Counted from the first letter of the stretch, positions 36,744-45,995 are shown. The stretch is 64,000 bases of DNA from Bacillus sp. RO3 (GCF_012911895.1 NZ_JAAXCV010000031.1:50272-114271); one strand, 5' to 3'. Notes: generated by a model from the letters alone, not told the origin. Program-made: numbers and translations.

Positions 36744-38564
36744 TTAATTGGCGTTTTGAACTAAAAGACGCTCTTTTTTATTGGCTAAATCCAAGACATA
36801 ATTGGATACGTATTGAGGATCAAACCCAGCATGATTTTCTATCAAATCCGAAACCCGCTCATACTCAAACTCCACCGTCTTCCCAATAAAAATCTTCGGA
36901 AACACAGCCTTCCCATGAACCTCATTCTCACCCAACAATTCCTCATACATCTTCTCACCAGGACGAATCCCGGCATACTTAATCCCGATTTCTTCTATTG
37001 TATAACCCGATAGCTTGATTAAGTTTTTCGCCAAATCCACTATCTTAACAGGCTCACCCATATCAAGGACGAAGATTTCTCCACCACGGGCCAAAGCACC
37101 AGCCTGCATAACAAGCCTTGATGCTTCCGGGATGGTCATAAAGTATCTCGTCATATCCGGATGAGTCACTGTAACCGGTCCACCAGCCTGAATCTGTCTT
37201 TTAAATAAGGGAATGACACTGCCACGACTTCCCAAAACGTTACCGAAACGGACAGCAACGAAATTCGTCTGGCTTACCTTGTCCAAATTCTGAATCACCA
37301 TCTCAGCGATTCTCTTCGTTGATCCCATCACGTTCGTCGGGTTCACCGCTTTATCGGAAGAAACAAGAACGAACGTATTCACCCCGAACGTATCGGCTGC
37401 TTCCGCTACATTCTTCGTTCCGATCACGTTGTTTTTCACGGCTTCCTTCGGGTTATACTCCATCAACGGTACATGCTTATGCGCTGCCGCATGATACACG
37501 ACGTCAGGAGAGTGACTGGAGACTACTTCAAAGATGCGGTCACGGTCTTGTATATCTGCTATGATTGGAATGATTTCAAATTCTGATTTGTATTTAGTTC
37601 GAAGCTCCATATCGATTCCATAAATGGAGTTCTCTCCATGGCCCAGCAATAGAAGCTTCTTCGGTTTGAATTTACTTACCTGACGACAGATTTCTGACCC
37701 GATGGATCCACCTGCGCCGGTGACGAGGATGGTTTTCCCTGTCAATTTTTCAGAGATGGCCTTGGTGTCCAGCTCTACAGGATCTCTTCCCAATAAGTCT
37801 TCCACTTGCACATCACGGAATTGATTGACGGCTACCTTCCCTGTCACGATGTCTTCAAGCATTGGCATGATTTGTGTCTTCGCCTTGGTCTTGCTGCATT
37901 CTTGATAAACCTTTTGAATCTCTGACTTATTTAAGGAAGGAATCGCAATGATGATCATGTCCACCTTCAGCTTTTCCACTAGTTTTGGGATATTCTGGGT
38001 TCTCCCAACTACCGTCACACCATAGATCTGCAGCTTCTGTTTCTTTGGATCATCATCCACAAATCCAACTGGAAGAATGTCTCCATCGTGTTTTTTCATC
38101 AATTGACGCACAAGCATCGATCCGGCCGCCCCGGCACCGATGATGAGTGCCCGCTTCTTTACTTGCTTAGTCTTTATGTAATAATCTCGGTACATTCTCC
38201 AAGAGAAGCGTGAACCACCTATTAAGATGATATGCAGCATCCACGTGACACAGAGGACTCTCACATATACATCCCCATTTACGATCAGTTGGATCGCCCC
38301 GGTTGAGAGGATGGAAAAGGTGATCGCTTGGATGATCGCCAGCATCTCCCCTACACTGGCATACTCCCATGCTTTCTGGTACAGACGGTATACGAAAGCG
38401 AACAGGTGGTGGGACACTAGTAGAATCACTGAGCTGAATACAAGCGTCGGAAGGGTATACAGGCTGAACGTAGGATGAAGGATATAATAACCAAAATAAA
38501 TAGCTGTCAGCACAATCATGGAGTCCAGCAGCATCAACATGGAAACTCGTTTCGTATAACTCAA
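36744..38564 (-). CDS. epsC: EpsC/CapD-type membrane nucleotide-sugar 4,6-dehydratase
   Basis: A 606-residue long-form SDR. Four N-terminal membrane spans lead into a first Rossmann domain (GAGAAGSMLVRQL) and a second, catalytic one (VTGAGGSIGSEICRQV). The active-site stretch SSDKAVNPTNVMGSTKR has the Met-x-x-x-Lys form typical of this group. Family members make UDP-4-keto-6-deoxy-GlcNAc, the route to bacillosamine- or QuiNAc/FucNAc-type sugars. It follows the kinase/phosphatase genes as epsC follows epsAB in B. subtilis. Confidence 0.9.
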   Translation of the reverse strand: MSYTKRVSMLMLLDSMIVLTAIYFGYYILHPTFSLYTLPTLVFSSVILLVSHHLFAFVYRLYQKAWEYASVGEMLAIIQAITFSILSTGAIQLIVNGDVYVRVLCVTWMLHIILIGGSRFSWRMYRDYYIKTKQVKKRALIIGAGAAGSMLVRQLMKKHDGDILPVGFVDDDPKKQKLQIYGVTVVGRTQNIPKLVEKLKVDMIIIAIPSLNKSEIQKVYQECSKTKAKTQIMPMLEDIVTGKVAVNQFRDVQVEDLLGRDPVELDTKAISEKLTGKTILVTGAGGSIGSEICRQVSKFKPKKLLLLGHGENSIYGIDMELRTKYKSEFEIIPIIADIQDRDRIFEVVSSHSPDVVYHAAAHKHVPLMEYNPKEAVKNNVIGTKNVAEAADTFGVNTFVLVSSDKAVNPTNVMGSTKRIAEMVIQNLDKVSQTNFVAVRFGNVLGSRGSVIPLFKRQIQAGGPVTVTHPDMTRYFMTIPEASRLVMQAGALARGGEIFVLDMGEPVKIVDLAKNLIKLSGYTIEEIGIKYAGIRPGEKMYEELLGENEVHGKAVFPKIFIGKTVEFEYERVSDLIENHAGFDPQYVSNYVLDLANKKERLLVQNAN

Positions 38565-38645
38565 TGTGACCTCTCCTTTTATCTGTTTTACGACAAAATA
38601 AATACCTAAGGGAAAAATATAGTTCTATACTCTTTCCTTAGGAAT

Positions 38646-38795
38646 TTATATTCTCTTAGATTCATTTAATCGTTTTTCAATGGCCTGGTTGATGAGTTGT
38701 TGAATCTCAACAAGATGTTCATGGGGTGCATCCTGATAGATATAACGTACCGCCTTTTTAATGCTTTTTGGCATAAGCTTAAAGCTTTTCAACAT
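38646..38795 (-). CDS. Small hypothetical protein (49 aa)
   Basis: Reads MLKSFKLMPKSIKKAVRYIY, then QDAPHEHLVEIQQLINQAIE and KRLNESKRI. It is predicted to be mostly helical and basic, with no membrane span or known motif. GAAGGTG lies 5 nt before the ATG. It sits between the tyrosine phosphatase and the EpsC-type gene, downstream of the candidate leader RNA, so it is probably translated with the operon. Confidence 0.5.
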   Translation of the reverse strand: MLKSFKLMPKSIKKAVRYIYQDAPHEHLVEIQQLINQAIEKRLNESKRI

Positions 38796-38869
38796 TATTC
38801 ACCTTCTATTATGTTTTTACAATAGTTGAATATATTACATACAGTTCTTTCATTGAAGATCTTTACTTC

Positions 38870-39080
38870 CAAATATTAAAATAGTAATTGTGGGCATCTA
38901 ACCCTTCCTCACATCCCACCAACGACGACAAGCGTCTAAGGTAAAGCTTCTCTTCACCCACGGCGTGACCGAGTGCCTCCATCGATAACGGTGAGGAGAC
39001 ATTCCCAAAATTCTACTGTTGTCTGTGTTCAACCTGCTGATCTTCATTCACCAACGACAATAGTACCTTAGGACCATGCT
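38870..39080 (-). ncRNA. Candidate structured leader RNA in the exopolysaccharide operon (EAR-like position)
   Basis: About 210 bp with no reading frame lie between the tyrosine phosphatase gene and the epsC-type gene. The stretch is more GC-rich and punctuated by repeated short blocks (GTCGTTGGTG twice on the minus strand, CTCACCG...GGGTGAAGAG). In B. subtilis the eps-associated RNA (EAR), which lets polymerase read through terminators in the long eps operon, lies between epsB and epsC, the equivalent place. I cannot confirm the EAR fold by eye. Confidence 0.4.
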
Positions 39081-39092
39081 AATTCAGCTTAT

Positions 39093-39860
39093 TTAAAAGA
39101 TTCCCAGGAATTTTCTCTTTTTGACCTTCTCAGGGATTTCTTTATAGATGTTCTTGCCTTCTATTAGCAGCTCTGCATTTTCTGTATAGTAATAGATCAT
39201 GTCTATTCCGTACTTTTTCTCTAGTGTATCCATGGCTTCCTCCATCTTGAAGGAGCGGTTATGTATATTGTGGGCGTCTGAGGCGATGAAATGTGTCAGG
39301 TTTGCTTCAATGAGCTTCTGTGAAAATTTCTGAATGTTCTTGCCGAAGTAACCTGTGAGGCTTGAGGCTGTCAGTTGGGTGGCGGCGCCGTTCTTGACGA
39401 GATTGTACAAACGGTCCGGCCGCTCGATGAGTTCTGCGTTTCGCTCCGGATGGACGATGACCGGGATGACCCCTTCATTCTGCATGTCATAAAACAGCCG
39501 GTCTGCATATCTCGGAACGGAGCTTGAAGGGAATTCAACAAACAGGTAGGAAGACACTCCGTTCAACGTCAGAAGTTTCCCCTGTTGATAGTCTTCTAAC
39601 AATTCACCGAATATTCTGCATTCTTGACCCGGAAGAACGTCCAAATCGATTTTCTCCTGCTTTAAGTGAAGATTCAGTTCATCCACTTTATGGAGAATAT
39701 CAATACGTTCATTCTCGTACTTTCCATTCATATGATGGGGAGTGGCGATGATCCGGTCGATTCCTTCGGAAACCGCAAGCCTTGCCATATTGACGCTATC
39801 CTGTATGGTCACCGCACCGTCATCTACACCCGGCAAGATATGACTATGTATATCAATCAT
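39093..39860 (-). CDS. CpsB/YwqE-type tyrosine-protein phosphatase (PHP fold)
   Basis: A 255-residue enzyme starting MIDIHSHILPGVDDGAV, the metal-binding HSH motif of CpsB. IIATPHHMNG, PGQECRIFGE, VIVHPERN and FIASDAHN supply the other ligands. It dephosphorylates the BY-kinase encoded upstream and so controls polymer length and output. The ATG is set at 39860 because GAGGGGG lies 6 nt before it; two further in-frame ATGs lie 6 and 15 bp upstream. Confidence 0.92.
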   Translation of the reverse strand: MIDIHSHILPGVDDGAVTIQDSVNMARLAVSEGIDRIIATPHHMNGKYENERIDILHKVDELNLHLKQEKIDLDVLPGQECRIFGELLEDYQQGKLLTLNGVSSYLFVEFPSSSVPRYADRLFYDMQNEGVIPVIVHPERNAELIERPDRLYNLVKNGAATQLTASSLTGYFGKNIQKFSQKLIEANLTHFIASDAHNIHNRSFKMEEAMDTLEKKYGIDMIYYYTENAELLIEGKNIYKEIPEKVKKRKFLGIF

Positions 39861-39973
39861 CGTCATCCCCCTCATCTTTTTAGTTCTTTAGTCTTATATT
39901 CACCACTATTATTTTACTAGAATAGTACTTTTTGTAAATGGGTGAAATTTGTCGAATCGTCAGTTATCACCTG

Positions 39974-40678
39974 TTATCTTTTTCCATAATAGTAATAATA
40001 GCTTGTATCTTTGATTTCCCGGTTGTTCAGGATGACTCCTAACAGCTTTCCTTTAGCCGATTGCAGGAGTTCCTTCGCCTTTTGGGCACTTTCGATTTCC
40101 GTTGTCCCTGAACTTATAACCATAATGGTGCCGTGACATTGGTTGGCCAGGACCTGGGCGTCGGTAACAGCCAGTACAGGCGGCGTATCAAAAATGACCA
40201 TGTCGTAATCCGCGTATACATCCACAAGAAATTCTTCCATGGACCTTGAGCTCAAAAGCTCTGCGGGATTCGGAGGGACAGGCCCGCACGTTAAGAGATC
40301 GAGGTGATCCACTTCCGTCTGATGGATGACTTCCCTTAGTGATTTCTGCCTAGTCAGTACGGTTGTGAGTCCAAAGGTATTCGTCACATTGAATGTATAG
40401 TGGGCTGTCGGCTTCCTCATATCGGCGTCAACGAGTAAGACCGTCTTTCCTTGCTGAGCGAACACGACAGCCAGATTGGCGGCCGTCGTCGACTTCCCCT
40501 CTCCCGGTCCCGTAGACGTGACCATAATCGAACGCATGTCACGGTCGACAGATGAGAAGTTGATATTGGTTCGGATTGTCTTGTACTGCTCTGAAATAGG
40601 GGATTTCGGAGCGATCTGTGTCACAAGCTTCCGCTTCGTATTCGCCATGAGCTTCTTCAGTTTCTTATTCTTACCCAA
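39974..40678 (-). CDS. CpsD/CapB-type tyrosine kinase (BY-kinase)
   Basis: A 234-residue cytosolic kinase. STGPGEGKSTTAANLAVVFA is Walker A, VLLVDADMRKP Walker A', and MVIFDTPPVLAVTDA Walker B. The tail DTSYYYYYGKR is the autophosphorylated tyrosine cluster. It pairs with the Wzz-like YveK protein, whose gene it overlaps by 8 bp. TTG at 40678 behind AGGTGAGAAGG is taken as start; the longer frame reaching 40747 lacks a ribosome site. Confidence 0.92.
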   Translation of the reverse strand: MGKNKKLKKLMANTKRKLVTQIAPKSPISEQYKTIRTNINFSSVDRDMRSIMVTSTGPGEGKSTTAANLAVVFAQQGKTVLLVDADMRKPTAHYTFNVTNTFGLTTVLTRQKSLREVIHQTEVDHLDLLTCGPVPPNPAELLSSRSMEEFLVDVYADYDMVIFDTPPVLAVTDAQVLANQCHGTIMVISSGTTEIESAQKAKELLQSAKGKLLGVILNNREIKDTSYYYYYGKR

Positions 40679-41414
40679 CCTTCTCACCTCTTTCACGTGA
40701 TTTGCGGTTCGCCCGTCCTGATGGGTTTTCTTCTTTGATTTCTCCAATCACGGCGATGGAACCCAATACCGGTAAGCCGAGTAATTTCTCCACTTCTTGT
40801 TCCGTTTTGATCGTGTTATCCAGGAACTCTAATAGGAAGGCAAGACCCACTCCCAGCATTAATCCAACAACTGCAGCTATCGCGATATTCAATACCGGCT
40901 TCGGCTTGATCGGGGATTGTTTTTCGCCTATTTCCGCTTTGGCAAGGATCGTGACATTATCGATATTCATGATTTTCATAATTTCTGATTGAAAGACTTC
41001 TGCTGTTTTATTGGCAATATTGGCTGCCGTCCGGGGATTCGTATCGGTTACAGAAAGGTTGATGACCTGGGATTGCGCTTCGCTGCCCACTGTGATCTTG
41101 GCATTCAGCTGAGACGCATTCAACCCATTGTCGAGGTCGCCTGCTACTTTTTCAAGGATGGCAGGACTTTTAATGATGACATTGTACGTATTGATCAATT
41201 GAAGATTCGTCTGGATTTCCCCAGCGTTATAAACCGGCTGCTCCGACTTCGCCTGGTTGACCAATAATTGCGTCGTGGATTGATAGACTGGAGTCAATAG
41301 GAAGAAACTCACGGCTCCACTCACCAATATCGCTGTCAGGGTAATCAAAATAATTAAGCTCATGCGCTTCCGCAATGTCTCCATCAACTCGCGCAAACTG
41401 ATTGTTTCTTCCAT
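40671..41414 (-). CDS. YveK/EpsA-type Wzz-like chain-length determinant, kinase activator
   Basis: A 247-residue protein with an N-terminal membrane helix (LIILITLTAILVSGAVSFFLL), an external coiled region (YQSTTQLLVNQAK, VINLSVTDTNPRTAANIAN) and a second helix (PVLNIAIAAVVGLMLGVGLA) followed by a short cytosolic tail that activates the BY-kinase. It is the first gene of the exopolysaccharide operon, behind AGGAGGAAGTT-ATG. Confidence 0.92.
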   Translation of the reverse strand: MEETISLRELMETLRKRMSLIILITLTAILVSGAVSFFLLTPVYQSTTQLLVNQAKSEQPVYNAGEIQTNLQLINTYNVIIKSPAILEKVAGDLDNGLNASQLNAKITVGSEAQSQVINLSVTDTNPRTAANIANKTAEVFQSEIMKIMNIDNVTILAKAEIGEKQSPIKPKPVLNIAIAAVVGLMLGVGLAFLLEFLDNTIKTEQEVEKLLGLPVLGSIAVIGEIKEENPSGRANRKSRERGEKVG

Positions 41415-41456
41415 AACTTCCTCCTAAGAATAGAAAAAATATGTTAAACAATGCTG

Positions 41457-41479
41457 ATTTCTGTTGAATTTTCAGAAAT
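41457..41479. promoter_or_regulatory. Inverted repeat upstream of the exopolysaccharide operon
   Basis: ATTTCTG at 41457 and CAGAAAT at 41473 are exact inverted arms 9 bp apart. They are about 43-65 bp upstream of the yveK-type start, in the intergenic region shared with the divergent SGNH gene. It may be an operator; no regulator is identified. Confidence 0.4.
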
Positions 41480-41617
41480 TTGTTGTCATAATTTTAAAGT
41501 AATTGTAATATTTCCATACTAATCTATTAAACACCATATAAGGTAAAAATGGAAGACTTTATAGGCAATTGGAAATCATTTCTTACCTAATTTTTATCAG
41601 AAATGGAGGTAAAAAGT

Positions 41618-42397
41618 ATGAAAACCTTTTCATTAATCTTATTAGGAATCATCTGTGCAGGTGTTCTTGTGTACGGGAACATGTACTGGCAGGAAAGAAC
41701 CTCGGTTTCCGGTTCAGAACAAACGGCGATTGTTACAGAATCTAAGGCAGAGGAAGAGGAGACCGGGGTGGAAGATTATGACTCCCTAATTGGAAATTGG
41801 CCTGAGGAAGCACAAACAATGTACAAGGAGTCGATTGAATCCGGGACTCCTTATAGGCTCGCCATCGTCGGATCCCTGGCACTGGGTGCAGACGACAACG
41901 GCTGGAGCGAGCAGCTTAGAACGGAACTGATTGATACATATGGAGACACCCTGGAAGTGGAAATCTTTCAATACGACATCACGTCTCTTACTTTCGTGAA
42001 CGGCGAGCAGGTGGAAGACGTGCTTGGGTATGAACCACAGCTGGTCCTGTTTGAACCATTCTCGTTAAATGACAATTCGAACGGGGTAGGCGGAGAGAAT
42101 AATCAGGAAAGCATCGAGATCTTTGAACGGAAGCTGAAAGAGCAGAATGAAGAGGTGGTAATGATCCTTCAGCCAACACATCCGATTGCGGGAGCTACTT
42201 ATTATCCGATGCAGATTGAAGCGCTTAAAGAGTTTGCAGAAGAGAAGGGTATTCCTTATGTGGATCATTGGAGTGCGTGGCCGGTTGAGGATGAGGAAGC
42301 ATTGGGTGAACTGCTCGTTGATGGTCAGGAGATGCCGAGTGAGGATGGGCATGAGTTGTGGGCTGAGTATTTGGTTCAGTATTTTGTCAGTGAGTAG
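41618..42397 (+). CDS. Membrane-anchored SGNH/GDSL-type hydrolase
   Basis: A 259-residue protein with one N-terminal membrane helix (TFSLILLGIICAGVLVYGNM), an acidic linker and an SGNH fold. VGSLALGADDNGW holds the likely nucleophile Ser, and SEDGHELWAEYLV the catalytic Asp-His pair. Substrates of such enzymes in this setting are often O-acetyl groups of polysaccharides. It is transcribed away from the exopolysaccharide operon, sharing its control region, so it may trim that polymer (inference). Start at ATG 41618 behind GGAGGT. Confidence 0.82.
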   Translation: MKTFSLILLGIICAGVLVYGNMYWQERTSVSGSEQTAIVTESKAEEEETGVEDYDSLIGNWPEEAQTMYKESIESGTPYRLAIVGSLALGADDNGWSEQLRTELIDTYGDTLEVEIFQYDITSLTFVNGEQVEDVLGYEPQLVLFEPFSLNDNSNGVGGENNQESIEIFERKLKEQNEEVVMILQPTHPIAGATYYPMQIEALKEFAEEKGIPYVDHWSAWPVEDEEALGELLVDGQEMPSEDGHELWAEYLVQYFVSE

Positions 42398-42415
42398 GTT
42401 TCCTTCATAGCAATC

Positions 42416-42449
42416 AGAAAAGACGTGCCCTCTGGACACGTCTTTTCTA
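42416..42449. terminator. Bidirectional terminator between the SGNH and DUF6241 genes
   Basis: AAAAGACGTG and CACGTCTTTT form a 10-bp stem with A-rich and T-rich flanks, serving both converging genes. Confidence 0.8.
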
Positions 42450-42450
42450 A

Positions 42451-42981
42451 TTACCTCTTCTCTCGCTTCTGACTCTCCACATACTCCTTTTCTTCACTCG
42501 CGCTCAACTTAGCCGTTGCCTTGCCGATGTTCCCGTTCTGCATTCTCCAAATCGCATTATGATCTCCCACGGCACCTGAGAAGTCCCCTTCCTTCCAGCT
42601 GGTCAGGATGTCTCTGTACGTTTGTTCGTTTTTGTATTGATTGATTTCGAGTTGTCCTAATAAGTAATCGATGCGCTCATCGGTGATTTCAAAGAATGAC
42701 CATTTTTCTTTTGCCTTCACCTTTTGGTGGCTCATGGCGTGTATGTATTGACGGATCAAGTCTTCGCTTAGGGGCGTTTTCACTTTTTCTCCGAATGGGT
42801 TTTCGTTACCTGATTTGGTTTGGGGTGTGGTGGTGACCCCTGCGGTTGAGACGACATCTGACTGATTGGCATCATCCGGTGCCGCTGTGTTGTTTAAGCT
42901 GGCTACAGCGATATAGACTCCGATGGCCGTCAAGAGCAGTACGCTTCCGTCTATGATGGTGAATGATTTTTTTCTCAGCAT
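42451..42981 (-). CDS. DUF6241 domain protein, membrane-anchored
   Basis: A 176-residue protein. One N-terminal span (GSVLLLTAIGVYIAVASL) leads into a low-complexity Thr/Asn-rich stretch and a helical domain (LIRQYIHAMSHQKVKAKEKW, ITDERIDYLLGQLEIN, YRDILTSWKEGDFSGAVGDH) typical of DUF6241. Function unknown. It converges with the SGNH gene. Confidence 0.75.
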   Translation of the reverse strand: MLRKKSFTIIDGSVLLLTAIGVYIAVASLNNTAAPDDANQSDVVSTAGVTTTPQTKSGNENPFGEKVKTPLSEDLIRQYIHAMSHQKVKAKEKWSFFEITDERIDYLLGQLEINQYKNEQTYRDILTSWKEGDFSGAVGDHNAIWRMQNGNIGKATAKLSASEEKEYVESQKREKR

Positions 42982-43114
42982 GGTTCTCCCCCTGTACTTT
43001 TTATCTGTAGTACTTTCTTCGAGTCTTTAGGACGATTGTCCTGCAAGGATTTGTAAACGAGTTGGAATTTTACCATATTTTTCTTTGATTCGAAAGGGAT
43101 AGTCGCTAAGTTGG

Positions 43115-43143
43115 TTGTATTGTGGGGATGACAGGTTTATAAT
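43115..43143 (+). promoter_or_regulatory. SigA-type promoter for the MFS gene
   Basis: TTGTAT, a 17-bp spacer and TATAAT, ending 44 bp upstream of the transporter start codon. Confidence 0.6.
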
Positions 43144-43187
43144 AACGTAATGTTTGGAAATTCATTACCAAGGGAGATCTGATAGAG

Positions 43188-44354
43188 TTGAAGAATCAGA
43201 CGTGGTTATCGGTTCAGTTCTTTGCGATATTTTTTACATGGGGAATCTTTATCCCTTATTGGACAGCGTGGCTCGTGGAGAGTAAGGACTTCTCCATTTC
43301 GGCAGCCAGTACTGTGATTGCCGTCGGGATGATTGCCCGTTCGTTCTCGAGCTTTTACTTGTTTCCCAAGTTGAGTCAGACCGTTTCTTTAGGGCAGTTA
43401 TCGAGATGGCTCGTTCTCGTATCAGGGGCTTCACTTCTGTTGTTCCTGCCGATGGATTCATTTGGGATGGTACTCGCGTGTATGGTGATCTTCAGCCTTG
43501 TGTATCCCATGCTGCTTCCCATGGTGGAGAGCATGGCGGCTGTTATGATGAAGGAAGACGGCATCGATTATGGCCGGAGCCGTTCATGGGGGTCGATGGG
43601 GTATACGGTGGCCCTTCTGGTGGTTGGGCTTCTGACATCGATCTTCACTGAGGGCGCTGTGATTTATCTGCTGTTCGGTGGGATCGTCGTGATTCTCTTG
43701 TCGTCATTAGCGAAGCTGCCTCAGTCCATGAGTGCGACCAGGGGTCAGGAGAAGCTTTCTTACCGCGGGCTGTTGAAATCTCGTAAGTTCGTCTGGGCCA
43801 TGGTCATTGTCGTCCTGATCCAGGGGGCGCATGCTTCTTACTATAATTATGGTGTTCTTTATTTAAAAGAATTAGATGTTAGCAATCTATATATTGGTGT
43901 GATCTTAAACATTGCCGTCCTGTCTGAAATCCTGTTCTTTGCTTTTTCCGACCGGCTGTTAAAAGGCAGGGGCATTTCCGTTATGTTCATGGTTGCAGCA
44001 GGGGCTGCTGTGACGCGCTGGACCTTGTTGTTCCTATTCCCCAGCACCCCTGTCTTCATCTTTACCCAACTTTTCCACTCTCTAACCTTCGGATTGACCC
44101 ACTATGCCTTTATGCGGTTAATATACGAAGAATTAGAGAGCAAGGACATCCCGGCTGCACAGGGAGTGTATACGTCCCTTGGGATGGGATTAAGTACGGC
44201 GATTCTGACCTTCATCGGCGGATTCCTGTATGATCTTTCACCGGGGTCGGCGTTCCTTGGGATGGCCGTTGTCGTGGTCCCTTGTATCGCGCTTGGCGGT
44301 TGGATGTATTGGAAGTATGATCGCAGGGCAGATGGTGTGTTATCTTATAAATGA
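43188..44354 (+). CDS. MFS transporter (HcaT/NupG-like MFS_1 family)
   Basis: A 388-residue protein with 12 predicted spans. Between helices 4 and 5 it has GIDYGRSRSWGSMGYTVALL, the RxWGSxG motif of the phenylpropionate-permease (HcaT)-like group. The substrate is unknown. It starts with TTG; the nearest ribosome-like stretch (AAGGGAG) is somewhat far at about 12 nt. It stands alone with its own promoter and terminator. Confidence 0.85.
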   Translation: MKNQTWLSVQFFAIFFTWGIFIPYWTAWLVESKDFSISAASTVIAVGMIARSFSSFYLFPKLSQTVSLGQLSRWLVLVSGASLLLFLPMDSFGMVLACMVIFSLVYPMLLPMVESMAAVMMKEDGIDYGRSRSWGSMGYTVALLVVGLLTSIFTEGAVIYLLFGGIVVILLSSLAKLPQSMSATRGQEKLSYRGLLKSRKFVWAMVIVVLIQGAHASYYNYGVLYLKELDVSNLYIGVILNIAVLSEILFFAFSDRLLKGRGISVMFMVAAGAAVTRWTLLFLFPSTPVFIFTQLFHSLTFGLTHYAFMRLIYEELESKDIPAAQGVYTSLGMGLSTAILTFIGGFLYDLSPGSAFLGMAVVVVPCIALGGWMYWKYDRRADGVLSYK

Positions 44355-44361
44355 AGGTAGG

Positions 44362-44389
44362 CCGTTCAGGATGAGGATTCTGGGCGGTT
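44362..44389 (+). terminator. Terminator of the MFS gene
   Basis: CCGTTCAG pairs with CTGGGCGG (two G-U pairs), followed by a run of seven T. Confidence 0.65.
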
Positions 44390-44392
44390 TTT

Positions 44393-45358
44393 TTATGTGA
44401 AATTTTTGGTATAGGCGGTACCTTTGGTGGATCCTTCCGTTTTGAGGTTGAGAGATTGGAGAATCAATGTGGCGGTTCTCGGCGATGAAAGGTTCAGGAA
44501 GTTTCGGAGTTCCCGATTGGTGATGGTAGGTTTGATGAGGAGGAAGTAATCCTCGAGGGCTTTTAGGTGAGCGGTTTGGGACGAGAACTGGCAGTTAGGG
44601 CAAAGCCATTTGCCTGGCTTTCTATACATGATGTGCAGGCATTTGTCACATTGGACACCTCTTATAATATCCTTTTGAGTTAGCTGATAGGTGTCAAGAA
44701 TCGAGGTCATCTCAGGACTACGATGGGCATTCAGAAGGAGGCGCTTTACTTTTTTGATGTCGATCACTTCACGGGTGTATTGCTTATTGAATGTGCTGAT
44801 TTCTCTCATGATGTTTTGGGCGTGAATCATTTTGTCGTATGGGGGCAGTCGTTTGTGACCGGGAGCCATCCTCAGAATCGTCGATGGGTGGCTGAACACA
44901 ACCAGAAATTCGACAGGCGGGCAAGGCAGCTTATGATTCAGGAACCACTTTTGGAGGAGCAGCTTCTGGCGGGCGGCTTGTGTAATGGGATCCGGATAGC
45001 CGGTCTCGATTCCATTGTACTCCTTGGAGAGCTGATTGAACTCGGGATCTATTGTAACGATGCCAGATATGTTCTTAACCTCGATGAGAAGCGAATAGCA
45101 GGGAGTGACCAGCAGGTTATCGATTTGAAAGTGGTTCGGTTCCATGGGCAGTCTGAGGTCGTGAAAGATCATAACCTTTTTATCTGTAAGGAAGCTCAGG
45201 TGATAATCGACTGACAGCTCGCCGGTGTATCCCGCTTTCCTCTTTTTGAAATCCTGTTCGATAAGAGCTTTTTTCGGGTGATCAGAGGGCTGCAGCCTTG
45301 AGAGTAAGGCTTCGGTTTGGAGGAGTTTGTGGGGAGGTTTTCTTTTTTTAACGATCAT
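44393..45358 (-). CDS. NERD-domain protein
   Basis: A 321-residue protein. KRKAGYTGELSVDYHLSFL, QIDNLLVTPCYSLLIEVKN and the following ARQKLLLQKWF form the NERD (nuclease-related) domain. A C-terminal zinc ribbon (CDKCLHIMYRKPGKWLCPNC) follows, then a helical region. It is the second NERD protein in the window and, unlike that at 10683-11444, is intact. Biological role unknown; possibly nucleic-acid processing. Confidence 0.85.
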   Translation of the reverse strand: MIVKKRKPPHKLLQTEALLSRLQPSDHPKKALIEQDFKKRKAGYTGELSVDYHLSFLTDKKVMIFHDLRLPMEPNHFQIDNLLVTPCYSLLIEVKNISGIVTIDPEFNQLSKEYNGIETGYPDPITQAARQKLLLQKWFLNHKLPCPPVEFLVVFSHPSTILRMAPGHKRLPPYDKMIHAQNIMREISTFNKQYTREVIDIKKVKRLLLNAHRSPEMTSILDTYQLTQKDIIRGVQCDKCLHIMYRKPGKWLCPNCQFSSQTAHLKALEDYFLLIKPTITNRELRNFLNLSSPRTATLILQSLNLKTEGSTKGTAYTKNFT

Positions 45359-45530
45359 TTATGATTGAAACACTCCTTTTGGGTTGGGGTATAAACAATC
45401 ATTCTACTTTTTTGATGAAATTCCTGCTTTTTAGGGGGATTTTGTTTAGGATTGTCTGTTTGGGCTGGAGTTTGATTCTGGTTTTGGGCTCGCCGCCGAC
45501 TTTTTGGTGGGAAATTCTGATTGAGGGTGT

Positions 45531-45651
45531 CTTCGTGAAAAAATCAATCCGGTTGGGGCCGTAATCAATCCCGATTTCAGATGATTAATCCTGATGGGAC
45601 CTTATTAATCCTGGTTCTGATTTATCAATCCTCTTTTCCATTTATTGATCC
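45531..45651. repeat. 20-bp phased ATYRATCC array, copy A
   Basis: Six motif ends (last C) at 45550, 45571, 45591, 45611, 45631 and 45651: steps of 21, 20, 20, 20, 20 bp. A typical 20-bp unit is TGATGGGACCTTATTAATCC. The right 8-9 bp are conserved while the left half varies between units. Confidence 0.85.
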
Positions 45652-45874
45652 TTCGTGTCGAATCTTCTCTAAGTATGTATCTGCTATGCCTCTTGAAGAA
45701 CCGCTTTCCCATCTGCATGAACAGGCAGAGACTCTGTTGTTGAAACAGCGTATCTTTCGATTTTGAGCTAGAGTTAATAGAAAAGACCTTTAGATTGTCT
45801 GTTTGGGCTGGAGTTTGATCCTGGATCGGGAAATGGAGGCCGGCTTTTTAGTGAAAATCTCTGATTAAGGATGC

Positions 45875-45995
45875 CTTCGCAAAAGAATCAATCCGGTTCG
45901 AGCTATGATCAATCCCAATGTCAGATGATTAATCCTGATGGGCATTTATTAATCCTCATTTTGATTGATCAATCCTTATTTCCATTAATTGATCC
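45875..45995. repeat. 20-bp phased ATYRATCC array, copy B
   Basis: Motif ends at 45894, 45915, 45935, 45955, 45975 and 45995, the same 21, 20, 20, 20, 20 spacing as copy A. Confidence 0.85.
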
